The notes under the pieces: generated by a model
Told to the model about the DNA's origin: nothing
What the model saw: the letters and a program-made list of their open reading frames with translations, nothing else
The model's database searches: none
Translations under genes and position numbers: made by a program
Shown: piece by piece, positions 1-7,616 of the stretch
Position numbering within the stretch: the stretch's first letter is position 1
Layout of the letters: every line of letters starts with the position of its first letter
Assembly: GCA_016841965.1 (NCBI GenBank)
Contig: JAEANN010000016.1
Coordinates: 1-39,304 of the forward strand
DNA from: Candidatus Roseilinea mizusawaensis
GTDB lineage: Bacteria; Chloroflexota; Anaerolineae; J036; Brachytrichaceae
Direction of reading: 5' to 3'
DNA length: 39,304 nucleotides

Positions 1-393
1 GCCAACACCGGCATAGGCGTAGCGACCTTCCTCGTCGGTCAAACCATCCTGCGCGACGATCTGCCAAGCGGCCCCACCTATGGCGCGCCGACGGTGCAGA
101 ACCTCGTCAGCACGACCGGCAGCATCACTTGCACGATCACCTTCAACGTGCTGATCTGCTATGCCGGCGGCGGCCCGGTGACGCTGGGTGGGACGACCGG
201 TGCATTCGACGTGGTTTTCAGCGTCACGCCCACAGCGATTGGTGTGCTGACCAACCCGGCTTCTGGCGGCGTCTGCCGCGCCGACCCCTTCGGCGCCATC
301 ACCGAGAGCAGCGAGAGCAACAACGACTGCGCGGATAGCGTGACGATTAACCCGCACCGCGTGTATCTGCCCTGCATCGTCAGGCAGTTGTGA
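1..393 (+). CDS. Surface/secreted protein, C-terminal end (DUF11-like repeat), 5' truncated
   Basis: The reading frame is open from base 1 to a TGA at 391-393, so the true start lies upstream of the window. The visible 130 residues read as the end of a DUF11-type beta-sandwich repeat: alternating hydrophobic strands, SITCTITFNVLICYAGG, and a closing SNNDCADSVTI strand, as in the conserved-repeat domains of bacterial surface proteins. Four cysteines could form disulfides outside the cell. The protein ends HRVYLPCIVRQL, a short tail that resembles the C-termini of two other exported proteins in this window (ending at 21131 and 31875). The next gene (nth) converges on it from the other strand. 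Family assignment is moderate because only one repeat is visible; the total length is unknown. Confidence 0.7.
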   Translation, partial: ANTGIGVATFLVGQTILRDDLPSGPTYGAPTVQNLVSTTGSITCTITFNVLICYAGGGPVTLGGTTGAFDVVFSVTPTAIGVLTNPASGGVCRADPFGAITESSESNNDCADSVTINPHRVYLPCIVRQL

Positions 394-499
394 TGACGCG
401 CGCGGCGGGGCAGCGGCGTGTTCACGATCACCCCGCTACTCAGGAGAGATGCGGGATGACAAGCGCCTGCCTTGCGTGGGGAAGTGTTTTGCCCTGCGT

Positions 500-1270
500 T
501 CAGGCGCATTCCCCCTGGCGTGTTTCTTCGGCCCGGCGTCGCGCGTAGTCGTCGCACTCGCCCTGCAACGGGCAACGTTCGCACTGCGGCCGGCGCGCAT
601 GACAGATTTCCCGCCCGTGGCGGATGATGTTGATGTGGAATGTGCCGTGCTGCCCCGGCGGGCACAACTGCTCCATGATCGTGTGCGCTTGTTCTGCCGT
701 CACTTTCGGGCCGATCAAGCCCAGCCGGCCGGCCACACGATGAATGTGCGTGTCTACGGGAAACAGCGGCATGTCGTAGCAAAACAGCAGCACGATGGCG
801 GCTGTCTTTGGCCCCACGCCGTTGATGCTGGTGAGCCACCCACGCGCTTCTTCAACCGGCAGGTCGCGTAGAAAATCGATATTCAGTTCGCCGCGCGCTT
901 CGGTGATGCGCCGCAGGGCGGCCTGAATGCGCGGGCCTTTCTGGTTGGCCAGGCCGGCCGGCCGGATTGCCTCAATCACTGCTTCAGGGTCGGCGTCGCG
1001 CACTGCTTCCCAGGTTTTAAAGCGCGCCCGCAGACGGGTGTAGGCCAGATCACGGTTGCCGTCGTTGGTGTTTTGCGACAAGATCGTGCTAACCAGCTCG
1101 CTCACCCCGTCCAGGCGATTCCAGACCGGGACGCCGTACGTTTTCAGCAGGGTGTTGTGAATGCGGCGCGCTTTGCGTTTCAGCTCGATCAGCGGCTGCT
1201 GTGTGATTGGGTGAGAACCGCCGGCCTGCGCATTCGTGACGCGGCGACTGGTGATGGTGCGATGGCTCAT
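500..1270 (-). CDS. nth: Endonuclease III (DNA glycosylase/AP lyase)
   Basis: This is a 256-residue HhH-GPD base-excision-repair enzyme that removes oxidised pyrimidines and cleaves the abasic site. The helix-hairpin-helix is at about residues 146-162 (LTSINGVGPKTAAIV), with the catalytic lysine at K155 and the catalytic aspartate at D173 in PVDTHIHR. The C-terminal iron-sulfur loop is intact: C223-x6-C230-x2-C233-x5-C239, the usual Nth spacing. Length is slightly above the common 210-230 because of an N-terminal extension of about 25 residues. I chose the ATG at 1270 because its ATGA overlaps the TGA stop of the upstream gene by 4 bp, a typical translational-coupling arrangement; a longer reading frame would start at 1342 inside that gene. 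It is the last gene of a minus-strand set that also contains glycoside-hydrolase-like genes. Confidence 0.93.
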   Translation of the reverse strand: MSHRTITSRRVTNAQAGGSHPITQQPLIELKRKARRIHNTLLKTYGVPVWNRLDGVSELVSTILSQNTNDGNRDLAYTRLRARFKTWEAVRDADPEAVIEAIRPAGLANQKGPRIQAALRRITEARGELNIDFLRDLPVEEARGWLTSINGVGPKTAAIVLLFCYDMPLFPVDTHIHRVAGRLGLIGPKVTAEQAHTIMEQLCPPGQHGTFHINIIRHGREICHARRPQCERCPLQGECDDYARRRAEETRQGECA

Positions 1271-2001
1271 GGGGCATTCTCTGAAGCGGCGCGTTGCGCC
1301 CACTGCCGAAGTTCCTCCGGGTCGTCGCCGGAGGCGATCCACAGTTCAGCAGAGGCCAGCATTGCGCCGGCCCCAACCAGGGTGCCATCGGCTCGGCTGC
1401 GCACAGTCAGTCGCTCGAAACGCTCGCCGCTGCACTCCAGCCGCATCTCGACCGGCAACTGCGCGGTGTTGCCGTTTACTGCGATCAGCACGGCCGGCGG
1501 GCGCGAGCGATTCGACACGCTGGGCTGCACCATCAGTGTGTGCGTGCGCACAAAGCCGCCGGCGCTGGCAGTCGTCTCGGCCCATGCTTCCCACGCCGGC
1601 GCGCCATTTCGCTCTGCCTCGCTTTCTCTGGCGCACCGCCACAGGCCAGGCGGCGCCCCCAGGTTGAACACCCCGCCATACGCGCTGTCGATGCGCAGCA
1701 TTTCCAGCGCGTCCACGTACACATCCTCTTCGCAGATGTTGGTGAGCGTGAGCTGGGTTGACCAGCCGGCCCCCCGCGTGTGCCACACCCAGATGGCTTG
1801 CAGCACGCGGTCTGTTTGCCTGAACGTCAGCGGCTCGTCGCTGTAGGGCTGCGTCGCATTGACGCGCAGGAGCTGCGCTGTCGCGGACTTGCCGGTGTGA
1901 TAGCGAACCTGTGCCGTGATCTTGTGTAGCGTGGGGCCGTCATCCCAGTTGATGGTGATGCCCCGATCGAGCATGGTCAGAACGCCGTTCTCGTTAAGCA
2001 T
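1267..2001 (-). CDS. Orphan N-terminal domain resembling GH36 alpha-galactosidases
   Basis: This 244-residue protein looks like the N-terminal beta-supersandwich domain of GH36-type alpha-galactosidases. It has the phrases LTLTNICEEDVYVDALEMLRI and GGVFNLGAPPGLWRC, a later HTLMVQPS strand, and a closing segment DDPEELRQWAQRAASENAP that resembles the linker leading into the catalytic barrel. The protein stops exactly there, so no (beta/alpha)8 barrel or catalytic aspartates are present, and nth begins within its stop codon. Known GH36 enzymes are about 700 residues. It may be a truncated gene kept by its coupling to nth, or a stand-alone sugar-binding domain. The ATG at 2001 is preferred over a start at 2043 because the similarity begins near it. 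The family call rests on motif memory and is moderate. Confidence 0.5.
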   Translation of the reverse strand: MLNENGVLTMLDRGITINWDDGPTLHKITAQVRYHTGKSATAQLLRVNATQPYSDEPLTFRQTDRVLQAIWVWHTRGAGWSTQLTLTNICEEDVYVDALEMLRIDSAYGGVFNLGAPPGLWRCARESEAERNGAPAWEAWAETTASAGGFVRTHTLMVQPSVSNRSRPPAVLIAVNGNTAQLPVEMRLECSGERFERLTVRSRADGTLVGAGAMLASAELWIASGDDPEELRQWAQRAASENAP

Positions 2002-2076
2002 GACAGATGAACGCGTCAGATGACTGCCTGCGCGACACAACACCCAATATCACTACCCAACGCCCTGCGCCCCGCC

Positions 2077-3981
2077 TCAGCGATATTCCTTCATCGCGCG
2101 CTCCAGCACCGCCACACTGTCACTCAAGCCGCCCGGCCGGTTGCGCGCCAGCCACACTCGTTTGTGTTCGGCGACTAGCGCGCGCAGGTCTTTGCGCAGC
2201 GCAGCAGGGGCGATCTGCGCCCGCCATGCGGGGCCGGCATCCTGGGCTGCAAACGCCAACCGATAGATGCCATGCCGGATCATGCGCAGCACGAACGCGA
2301 ACTCGCGCCGGATCAAGTCGCCGTCGGGTGCGCCCAGATCCAGTTTATCCAGCTCGCGTTCCAGCCGGCCAACTTCCTTCAGCGCCTGTGTCATTTCGAC
2401 GCGCGTGACGGGCGTGTTGTTCAGGCGCTCTTGCACCCGCGTCAGGGGTTGCACCATGGCAAATCCATACGGGGTGCAGTTGAAGAAGCGCTGTTCGAAG
2501 TGACGGTAGATGTTGCCGGTGTCGTATGCCAGCCGGCCGGCGCGTCCGCTGCGATCAAAGAACACGTGCAAGTTCAGGGCGCGTGTAATGTCGGTCTCGC
2601 GGTTCGAGGCCACGCACCACGACACTGCCGCGCCGTAGGCGTAGCCCAGGTAGCTCACCGGCAACGGTTGATGATGTCCGTTGTCGCCCCAGTCGGTGTT
2701 CAGATAGCCGATGGCGCCGTGCTTCAGGCCGTTCTCGGCGGCGTTGAGCAGGTTGCCGAGGGCGTTGTCGGTGCGGCCCCCCAGGCTGTTCCACGAAGAC
2801 GTGCCCGGGCACACATAGAACGGCACGCCCGATTCCGCGAAGCGCGCGCCGTGTGACTCGAACGGGTGATCGTGCTCGTAACCCCATTCCAGTGCAATCA
2901 CATCTTTGGGGAGTTGGGGCGTCAGTTCCGGGTGCTCCATGATGATGTCGCCCCAGAACTGCATGGTGCGGCCATGTTTGCGCGTCTCGTTGTAAATCTT
3001 GAGCAGGAATTCCAGATAAACAACCCCGGTTCCGCGCGCTTGGCATTCGGCCTGGCTGCGGCCCTGGCCCAGATCAACGGTCTCATCGCATCCCACATTG
3101 AACAGCCGGCTGGTGAAGTGCGGCAGCAACTCCTCGTACAGTTCGCCGATCAGCTTGATGCTGCCGGGGTCGCCGGGGCACAAGGTGAACGGTTGATCGA
3201 ACCGGCCCCAGCGTGTGTCGCACCCGTTGGGCGCTTCGGCCAGTGGGCGATAGGCGTCGTGAATCAGCCAGCGCGTCATGTGGCCGAACGAGTTCTGGTT
3301 GGGCACGAGTTCGATATGCCGGCTGCGACAATAGGCGTCGAGTTGCAAAATCTCTTCGCCGGTCATGGGCGAGGCGTTGGCCCACACGATCGGATGACGT
3401 TGATAGGCGAAGGTGTGCTCGGTGTAAAGCTGCAATTGGTTGATCTTCAGGCCGGCCAGCAGATCGACCAGATCAAACAGCGTCTTCATCGTCGGCACTT
3501 TGTCGCGGCTGATGTCGAGCATGACGCCGCGCGCCGGGAAGTCTGGGTAGTCTTCGATGCGCAGCCGGGGCAGCGTGTCACCGTACTGGCGCAACAACTG
3601 GGTCAGCGTCATCACGCCGTAGAAAACCCCGTCCGCGTCGGGCGCGCAGATGCGCATCCCCATCGCGTTGATCTCCAAGGTGTATCCCTGCGAGTGGCTC
3701 TGGGCCGGATCGAGTTGTAGCGTCAGGCCGGCCCGTCCTTCCGGCACGGCGCCGGAACCGTGGATGTGCCAGGTGACGCCGGCGTGCCGGCTGAGGGCGC
3801 GTTGGGCTTCCTGCGCTTCGAACACCACCTGCGCCGGGCGCGAACTCTCGATCACAATCAGCCTGTCTGGTTGAATCTGCAAGATGCCGCTGGCCAGTTC
3901 GATGTGGCGCGGCTCTGGCAACAGACAGGGCGATGTCGATACAGATCGGGCTTTGGATGTTGATCTGGGGTTGGCTGCCAT
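2077..3981 (-). CDS. Beta-N-acetylhexosaminidase, GH20 family
   Basis: This 634-residue enzyme should hydrolyse terminal beta-GlcNAc or GalNAc. Residues about 20-145 form the GH20b alpha/beta accessory domain. The catalytic barrel begins at FPARGVMLDISRDKVP (about 149-163), followed by LKINQLQLYTEHTFAY and NQNSFGHM. The catalytic pair D299-E300 is in FNVGCDE, for substrate-assisted catalysis by the N-acetyl group. A helical C-terminal region of about 150 residues follows. No signal peptide is visible, so it is probably cytoplasmic and may act on imported chito- or glyco-oligosaccharides. The ATG at 3981 is preferred over an upstream TTG at 4017 because a TAGAAT box ends 7 nt before the ATG and no Shine-Dalgarno is seen, suggesting a leaderless message. 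It probably leads an operon with the GH36-like gene (75-nt gap) and nth. Confidence 0.9.
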   Translation of the reverse strand: MAANPRSTSKARSVSTSPCLLPEPRHIELASGILQIQPDRLIVIESSRPAQVVFEAQEAQRALSRHAGVTWHIHGSGAVPEGRAGLTLQLDPAQSHSQGYTLEINAMGMRICAPDADGVFYGVMTLTQLLRQYGDTLPRLRIEDYPDFPARGVMLDISRDKVPTMKTLFDLVDLLAGLKINQLQLYTEHTFAYQRHPIVWANASPMTGEEILQLDAYCRSRHIELVPNQNSFGHMTRWLIHDAYRPLAEAPNGCDTRWGRFDQPFTLCPGDPGSIKLIGELYEELLPHFTSRLFNVGCDETVDLGQGRSQAECQARGTGVVYLEFLLKIYNETRKHGRTMQFWGDIIMEHPELTPQLPKDVIALEWGYEHDHPFESHGARFAESGVPFYVCPGTSSWNSLGGRTDNALGNLLNAAENGLKHGAIGYLNTDWGDNGHHQPLPVSYLGYAYGAAVSWCVASNRETDITRALNLHVFFDRSGRAGRLAYDTGNIYRHFEQRFFNCTPYGFAMVQPLTRVQERLNNTPVTRVEMTQALKEVGRLERELDKLDLGAPDGDLIRREFAFVLRMIRHGIYRLAFAAQDAGPAWRAQIAPAALRKDLRALVAEHKRVWLARNRPGGLSDSVAVLERAMKEYR

Positions 3982-3988
3982 GTCGCTG

Positions 3989-3994
3989 ATTCTA
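3989..3994 (-). promoter_or_regulatory. Putative leaderless -10 box (TAGAAT)
   Basis: On the minus strand TAGAAT lies 7 nt before the hexosaminidase ATG, in the context GTTAGAATCAGCGAC-ATG. No Shine-Dalgarno is present. The same arrangement (TTAGAATC, then a few bases, then ATG) precedes the regulator gene starting at 10241. No clear -35 box is seen. Confidence 0.45.
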
Positions 3995-4095
3995 ACGCCC
4001 CTTGTTGGGTTCGCCAATGTCTACCGGGTGGCGCAGGAGGATCATGCAAGCACCTCTGCGTAGTTCGTGATTCGCACCAAACCGGCGCGTGGGTA

Positions 4096-4158
4096 GGGGT
4101 AGCCGAAGGCACTGCCTTCGGCTACCCCGCCTTCGGCTACCCCGCCTTCGGCTACCCC
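4096..4158. repeat. REP-like hairpin with tandem arms inside the transposase gene
   Basis: Bases 4096-4110 (GGGGTAGCCGAAGGC) and 4114-4128 (GCCTTCGGCTACCCC) form a perfect 15-bp stem with a 3-nt loop (ACT). The right arm is then repeated twice more without spacer (4129-4143 and 4144-4158). The left arm contains GTAG immediately before the CCGAAGGC stem, as in REP elements recognised by RAYT enzymes. The 15-bp unit keeps the transposase frame open and encodes GVAEG. Confidence 0.85.
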
Positions 4159-4398
4159 GCCTGCGTAATTGATCGCGCTGGACCAAGGGTAGTCCTCTGG
4201 CCGCGGAGCCAATCCGGCACGCACCGGATTCGCATGGATGTAGGCGACCTTCTGCTGAATTTTGTATCGGGTATAAGCGTTGAAGTCGTAGCCGGCACCT
4301 TGCTGCCAGACCTTATAGCGCCAGTTGCGCTGATGCGGGAGGTCTTGTGGCTCTCTAACTTGCCTCAGCCATTCGGAGTAGGGAAAGGCACCTGGGTG

Positions 4399-4419
4399 GG
4401 TGAGGGCACTGCCTTCACC
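4399..4419. repeat. Second imperfect REP-like hairpin inside the transposase gene
   Basis: GGTGAGGGC and GCCTTCACC flank the same ACT loop and form a 9-bp stem with one G-T pair. The GGC-ACT-GCC core is identical to that of the hairpin at 4096-4128. It encodes GEGSA in the transposase, echoing the AEGSA encoded at the first hairpin. Confidence 0.55.
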
Positions 4420-4722
4420 TAACCTGTCCTGCAGATATTTCACAACTCTTTTAGCAGTCAGCCCCTTCACGGCCCAGGCCACCTTGGAGATGGTCAGGTT
4501 GGGCAAAGTGTCGATATCCCACCAGAGGAGCAGGTGGATGTGATCGGGCATGACCACAAAGGCCAGCACATGAAAGCCATAGCGCACACGGGCCGCCTCC
4601 AGCTCCTCACAGAAGATCAGGGCGCAACCCGGATCGCGAAAGAAGGGGGTGTTTTGGAAAGTCTTGGCGGTCAGGAAGTGCGCGCCAATTTCATATTTTG
4701 GTAGATGCGTCCTGGGTTTCAT

Positions 4723-5002
4723 CTCCTCTTCCTTCCGGATCAGGGGTAGGGCAATGCAATTCTAAGTGAGCCAAGGCATTGTTGGGTGGGCGTGCTCAAA
4801 ACTCAGCGCATCAATAAATTTTGTGCCTGTAGCCTGTAGTCTCATACACCATCTGATGTTCCGGCGATTGTTTGCCGGTTAGAACGATGAATTTGTGCGT
4901 ATAAATTCCGAGTAACCCTGTCACAAAGTTTAACTGCCTTACTGCATCTAGGCCGAGTTTGTTCTGGTGCTGTGCTTCCACACGCCGGCCAATCGGCTGG
5001 TG
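4723..5002. other. Intergenic region of lower GC
   Basis: This stretch between the divergent transposase and protease genes is visibly richer in A and T than its surroundings (for example AATAAATTTTGTG near 4813). It holds a short direct repeat CCTGTAG around 4826. No gene, tRNA or strong terminator is seen. Confidence 0.5.
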
Positions 5003-5008
5003 TACACT
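5003..5008 (+). promoter_or_regulatory. Putative leaderless -10 box (TACACT)
   Basis: TACACT lies 6 nt before the protease ATG at 5015 and there is no Shine-Dalgarno. Its position fits transcription starting at or next to the start codon. No convincing -35 box is visible. Confidence 0.4.
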
Positions 5009-5014
5009 GTCGCC

Positions 5015-6037
5015 ATGGTGGACGCAAGCAAACTTCCGTCATTCAACCCCCAGCGGATCGCCAGCGTGTGCGATATCAAGAATGCCATGCGCGACATGTT
5101 GATGAGCAAGCCGAATGTTCATGCGATTGGCGTGGGTTTCAAGAATCCTGATCGCCAGGGCCATACCGAACTGGCTGTGGTTGTGTCTGTCGAACGCAAA
5201 CTGCCGCTGAATGAGCTGCCGGACGAGGATCGCGTGCCGCCTTTGGTCAACAGCGTGCGCACAGATGTGGTCGAAACGGGCCGCTTTGTGGCGTTTGATG
5301 AGCAGATTCAGCGCATGCGCCCTGCGCGTCCCGGCTTGTCGATTGGGTTGGCCGATGAGCTGTCGGCCGGCACATTCGGATGTCTGGTGCGCCGCGAAGG
5401 CCGGCGCTTCATCCTCTCCAACAATCACGTGCTGGCCAAGAGCAACCGGGCGCCGCTGGGCAGCCCGGTCGTGCAGCCGGGCCGGCTGGATGGCGGCATC
5501 TCGGCTGATCGGATTGCCACACTCGCCGAGTTTGTGCCGATTGCCTTCGACGGAGAGCTGCCCCCGCAACCGCCGGCCGGGTGCAGCGCAAGCCTGATGC
5601 GCCTGCTGGGGGGGCAACGCGCCCCGGTCGCGCCCCTCAATCAGCCGGGCAACAACAAGGTCGATTGCGCAATTGCCGCGCTGGACGACGACGCGCTGGC
5701 CAACGCGGACATTCTGGGCATCGGCACGCCGCGCGGGGCCGGCGCGGCCACGCTGGGCACGCAGATCCGTAAATCCGGCCGCACCACCGGCCTGACAACC
5801 GGTGTTGTTGAGCAGATCGATGTTTCAATTCGCATCGATTTCAACGGGCAGGCGGCCACGTTCACCGAGCAACTGCTGGCCGGCGCCATGAGCGCGCCGG
5901 GCGACTCCGGTTCTGTCGTGATGGACTTGCAGGGCAATGTGGTGGGGCTGCTCTTTGCCGGCTCTGTCACCAGCACCGTGATCACGCCCATCCAGCTTGT
6001 GCTCAGCGCGCTGCGGGTCGAGGTCGTGGCCGGCTGA
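5015..6037 (+). CDS. Trypsin-like serine protease, cytoplasmic type
   Basis: This 340-residue protein has the chymotrypsin-fold catalytic triad: H138 in FILSNNHVLA, D217 in NNKVDCAIA and S298 in APGDSGS. The phrase RKSGRTTGLTTGVV is typical of this protease group. The first 110 residues (PNVHAIGVGFKNPDRQGHTELAVVVSVERK) resemble the accessory region of bacterial proteases that lack a signal peptide; here too no signal peptide or membrane segment is seen. The substrate is unknown. The ATG at 5015 is chosen because an in-frame upstream start (4967) would place the TACACT promoter-like box inside the gene. A candidate terminator hairpin lies downstream at 6068-6090. I could not link it functionally to its neighbours. 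Confidence 0.85.
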   Translation: MVDASKLPSFNPQRIASVCDIKNAMRDMLMSKPNVHAIGVGFKNPDRQGHTELAVVVSVERKLPLNELPDEDRVPPLVNSVRTDVVETGRFVAFDEQIQRMRPARPGLSIGLADELSAGTFGCLVRREGRRFILSNNHVLAKSNRAPLGSPVVQPGRLDGGISADRIATLAEFVPIAFDGELPPQPPAGCSASLMRLLGGQRAPVAPLNQPGNNKVDCAIAALDDDALANADILGIGTPRGAGAATLGTQIRKSGRTTGLTTGVVEQIDVSIRIDFNGQAATFTEQLLAGAMSAPGDSGSVVMDLQGNVVGLLFAGSVTSTVITPIQLVLSALRVEVVAG

Positions 6038-6067
6038 GCGCCGGGCCTGAACAGACATTGTCCATCC

Positions 6068-6090
6068 TGCGCTGCCGCGGGGCCAGCGCA
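6068..6090 (+). terminator. Weak candidate terminator hairpin
   Basis: TGCGCTG (6068-6074) and CAGCGCA (6084-6090) form a 7-bp stem with a 9-nt loop in the 81-nt gap after the protease gene. No T-tract follows, so this is tentative. Confidence 0.3.
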
Positions 6091-6118
6091 TCTAACAAGA
6101 GGTTCTTTCGGAGGGAAC

Positions 6119-6604
6119 ATGCAGCTCACAACGGTCACAATTGAAAAGCCAGAGGCGGTCAACTTCATTCTTGGGCAAAGCCACTTCATCAAGACGGTCG
6201 AGGACTTGCACGAGGCCATGGTCAACGCTGTGCCCGGCATTCGGTTCGGGCTGGCATTTTGCGAAGCGTCGGGCAAGTGTCTCATCCGCGCGTCGGGCAC
6301 AGACCCGGCCATGATCGAACTGGCGCGCACCAACGCGCAGCGCATCGCCGCCGGCCACACATTTATCATCTTTCTGGCCGAGGGCTTCTATCCTGTGAAC
6401 GTGCTCCATGCAGTGAAGGCAACCCCCGAAGTGTGCCGCGTGTTCTGCGCCACAGCCAATCCGACCGAGGTGATCGTGGCCGAGACCGCGCAGGGCCGGG
6501 GTGTCTTGGGTGTCATCGACGGCTTTGCGCCCAAAGGCCTAGAAAGCGACGACGACGTAGCCTGGCGCAAAGAGTTCCTGCGCAAGATCGGCTATAAGCT
6601 GTAA
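6119..6604 (+). CDS. Adenosine-specific kinase family protein (PF04008, formerly DUF355)
   Basis: This 161-residue single-domain protein matches the Adenosine_kin family along its whole length. Recognisable segments are HFIKTVEDLHEAMVNAVPG, IRFGLAFCEASGKCLIR, HTFIIFLAEGFYPVNVL, VCRVFCATANPTEVIVAET and GRGVLGVIDGFAPKG. Family members are found in archaea and scattered bacteria; adenosine phosphorylation has been reported for one archaeal member, but the role in this organism is not evident from context. The start is well supported by GGAGG about 7 nt before the ATG at 6119. It is followed after 21 nt by the ABM-domain gene on the same strand, so the two may be co-transcribed. Confidence 0.88.
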   Translation: MQLTTVTIEKPEAVNFILGQSHFIKTVEDLHEAMVNAVPGIRFGLAFCEASGKCLIRASGTDPAMIELARTNAQRIAAGHTFIIFLAEGFYPVNVLHAVKATPEVCRVFCATANPTEVIVAETAQGRGVLGVIDGFAPKGLESDDDVAWRKEFLRKIGYKL

Positions 6605-6625
6605 TCGGCCAGTGGGGTGATTCTC

Positions 6626-6931
6626 ATGATCGTGGTTCAGGTGCATGTGCATGTCAAACCCGACTGTGTCGAAGCCTTCAAACGGGCGACGGTTGAAAAT
6701 GCCCGCAACAGTGTTCAAGAGCCGGGCATTGCCCGCTTCGATGTCCTGCAACAAGACGACGATCCCACGCGCTTCATCCTGGTTGAGGTGTATCGCACGC
6801 CTGATGCGCCGGCCAAACACAAGCAGACCGCGCACTACGCAGCCTGGCGCGACAGCGTGGCCAATATGATGGCCGAGCCGCGCAGCAGCGTAAAATTTGT
6901 CAACGTGTTCCCCGACGACGCCGGCTGGTGA
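6626..6931 (+). CDS. Antibiotic-biosynthesis-monooxygenase (ABM) domain protein
   Basis: This is a 101-residue single-domain ferredoxin-like protein of the ABM family (PF03992), resembling LsrG/YgiN-type small monooxygenases or isomerases. Family hallmarks are [62 protein letters not shown] and [11 protein letters not shown]. The substrate is unknown. I prefer the ATG at 6626, with GGGGTG about 7 nt upstream; a GTG at 6617 is possible. Its last 109 bases plus 34 bases of 3' flank are copied almost exactly at 27286-27428. Just beyond its stop the gene converges on a truncated fucosidase. Confidence 0.85.
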   Translation: MIVVQVHVHVKPDCVEAFKRATVENARNSVQEPGIARFDVLQQDDDPTRFILVEVYRTPDAPAKHKQTAHYAAWRDSVANMMAEPRSSVKFVNVFPDDAGW

Positions 6932-6965
6932 GACGCCGCAAAGCACGCTGTCGTGTCGTCTGTCA
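6823..6965. repeat. 143-bp dispersed duplication, copy 1
   Basis: This segment is identical to 27286-27428 at 139 of 143 positions with no gaps. It covers the last 36 codons of the ABM gene and its downstream flank. Identity stops abruptly at 6965, which is also the last base of the fucosidase stop codon on the other strand. Confidence 0.93.
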
Positions 6966-7499
6966 GTCGGCGCCTTGCATCGCCATCCCGACCACCGCAC
7001 CGTAGTTCGAGCACAGTTCGCGCACCTGGCCGTGGATGTAATCGACGAAGCGCCGGCGCGCCGCCTCGTCATGCTTGCAGCGCGCGCCGTCGGGATGGTG
7101 CCAGTCCATCATCGAGTAGTAGAACCCGACGCGCAGCCCTTCCGCCCGCGCGGCGTCGACGTACTCGGCGACCAGATCGCGTTTCGGCCCCCGCTTCGGT
7201 GCGCAGTAATCGGTCAGCTTCGAGTCGAACAGGCAGAACCCCTCGTGGTGCTTGGTGGTCATCACCATGTAGCGCATGCCGGCCTGCTTGGCCAGCCGCG
7301 CCCAGTCGCGCGCCGCGTGGGGCTTCGGCTTCCAGGTTTTCGCCAACTTCTCGTACTCGGCCCCGGGGATGCGTTCGCGGTTCATCACCCACTCATGCTG
7401 GCCCAGTTGCGAGTACAGGCCCCAGTGGATGAACATGCCGAAGCGCGCTTCGCGGAACCACTTCAAACGGCGTTCACGATCTACTTGCTCTGCGGTCAA
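6963..7499 (-). pseudogene. Alpha-L-fucosidase (GH29), N-terminal fragment
   Basis: The 178 residues match the N-terminal part of the GH29 catalytic barrel: RLKWFREARFGMFIHWGLYS, MVMTTKHHEGFCLFDSK and LRVGFYYSMMDWHHPDG. The protein then reads RELCSNYGAVVGMAMQGAD and stops. In intact GH29 enzymes (usually over 400 residues) the NYG motif is followed at once by the strand that carries the nucleophile aspartate, which is missing here along with the rest of the protein. It should therefore be inactive. Its TGA lies in the last three bases of the 143-bp duplication, so the truncation coincides with a rearrangement edge. The only start in the aligned region is TTG at 7499; an AGGAGG sits about 20 nt upstream, too far for it, so the original start may also be lost. 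Confidence 0.85.
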
Positions 7500-7616
7500 T
7501 CGGATATTGGAGATAGGTTCCTCCTGATCGGATGACAGATCGCCGATGACCAGACATCATGCGACACTGTTGACCAGTGTATCCCTGAGACGGCAACGCG
7601 TGGGTGCGCCCGGGTG

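Larger units (their letters stand above)
4042..4722 (-). mobile_element. REP-associated tyrosine transposase (RAYT, Y1_Tnp family)
   Basis: This 226-residue single-strand transposase has the HUH-type metal motif as VMPDHIHLLL (H61 and H63) and a C-terminal helix KIQQKVAYIHANPVRAGL that carries the likely catalytic tyrosine (in AYIHANP, about residue 166), followed by YPWSSA. This is the layout of IS200-like RAYT proteins, which mobilise REP hairpins. The start at ATG 4722 has GGAAGGAAGAGGAG immediately upstream. The C-terminal part is unusual: about 20 residues reading GVAEG repeats then SAFGYPYPRA lie between NYAG and GLVRITNYAEVLA, and the DNA that encodes them is a palindrome plus a tandem repeat (4096-4158). 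A second imperfect palindrome lies at 4399-4419 in the same frame. The reading frame is intact, so the enzyme could be active. Confidence 0.85.

Noticed and set aside
449-871. Plus-strand open frame opposite nth
   Set aside because: It overlaps the catalytic and iron-sulfur parts of nth, which are clearly coding on the other strand.
4723-5002. tRNA or small RNA gene in the AT-richer gap
   Set aside because: No cloverleaf, anticodon-stem pattern or conserved RNA motif could be found by eye.
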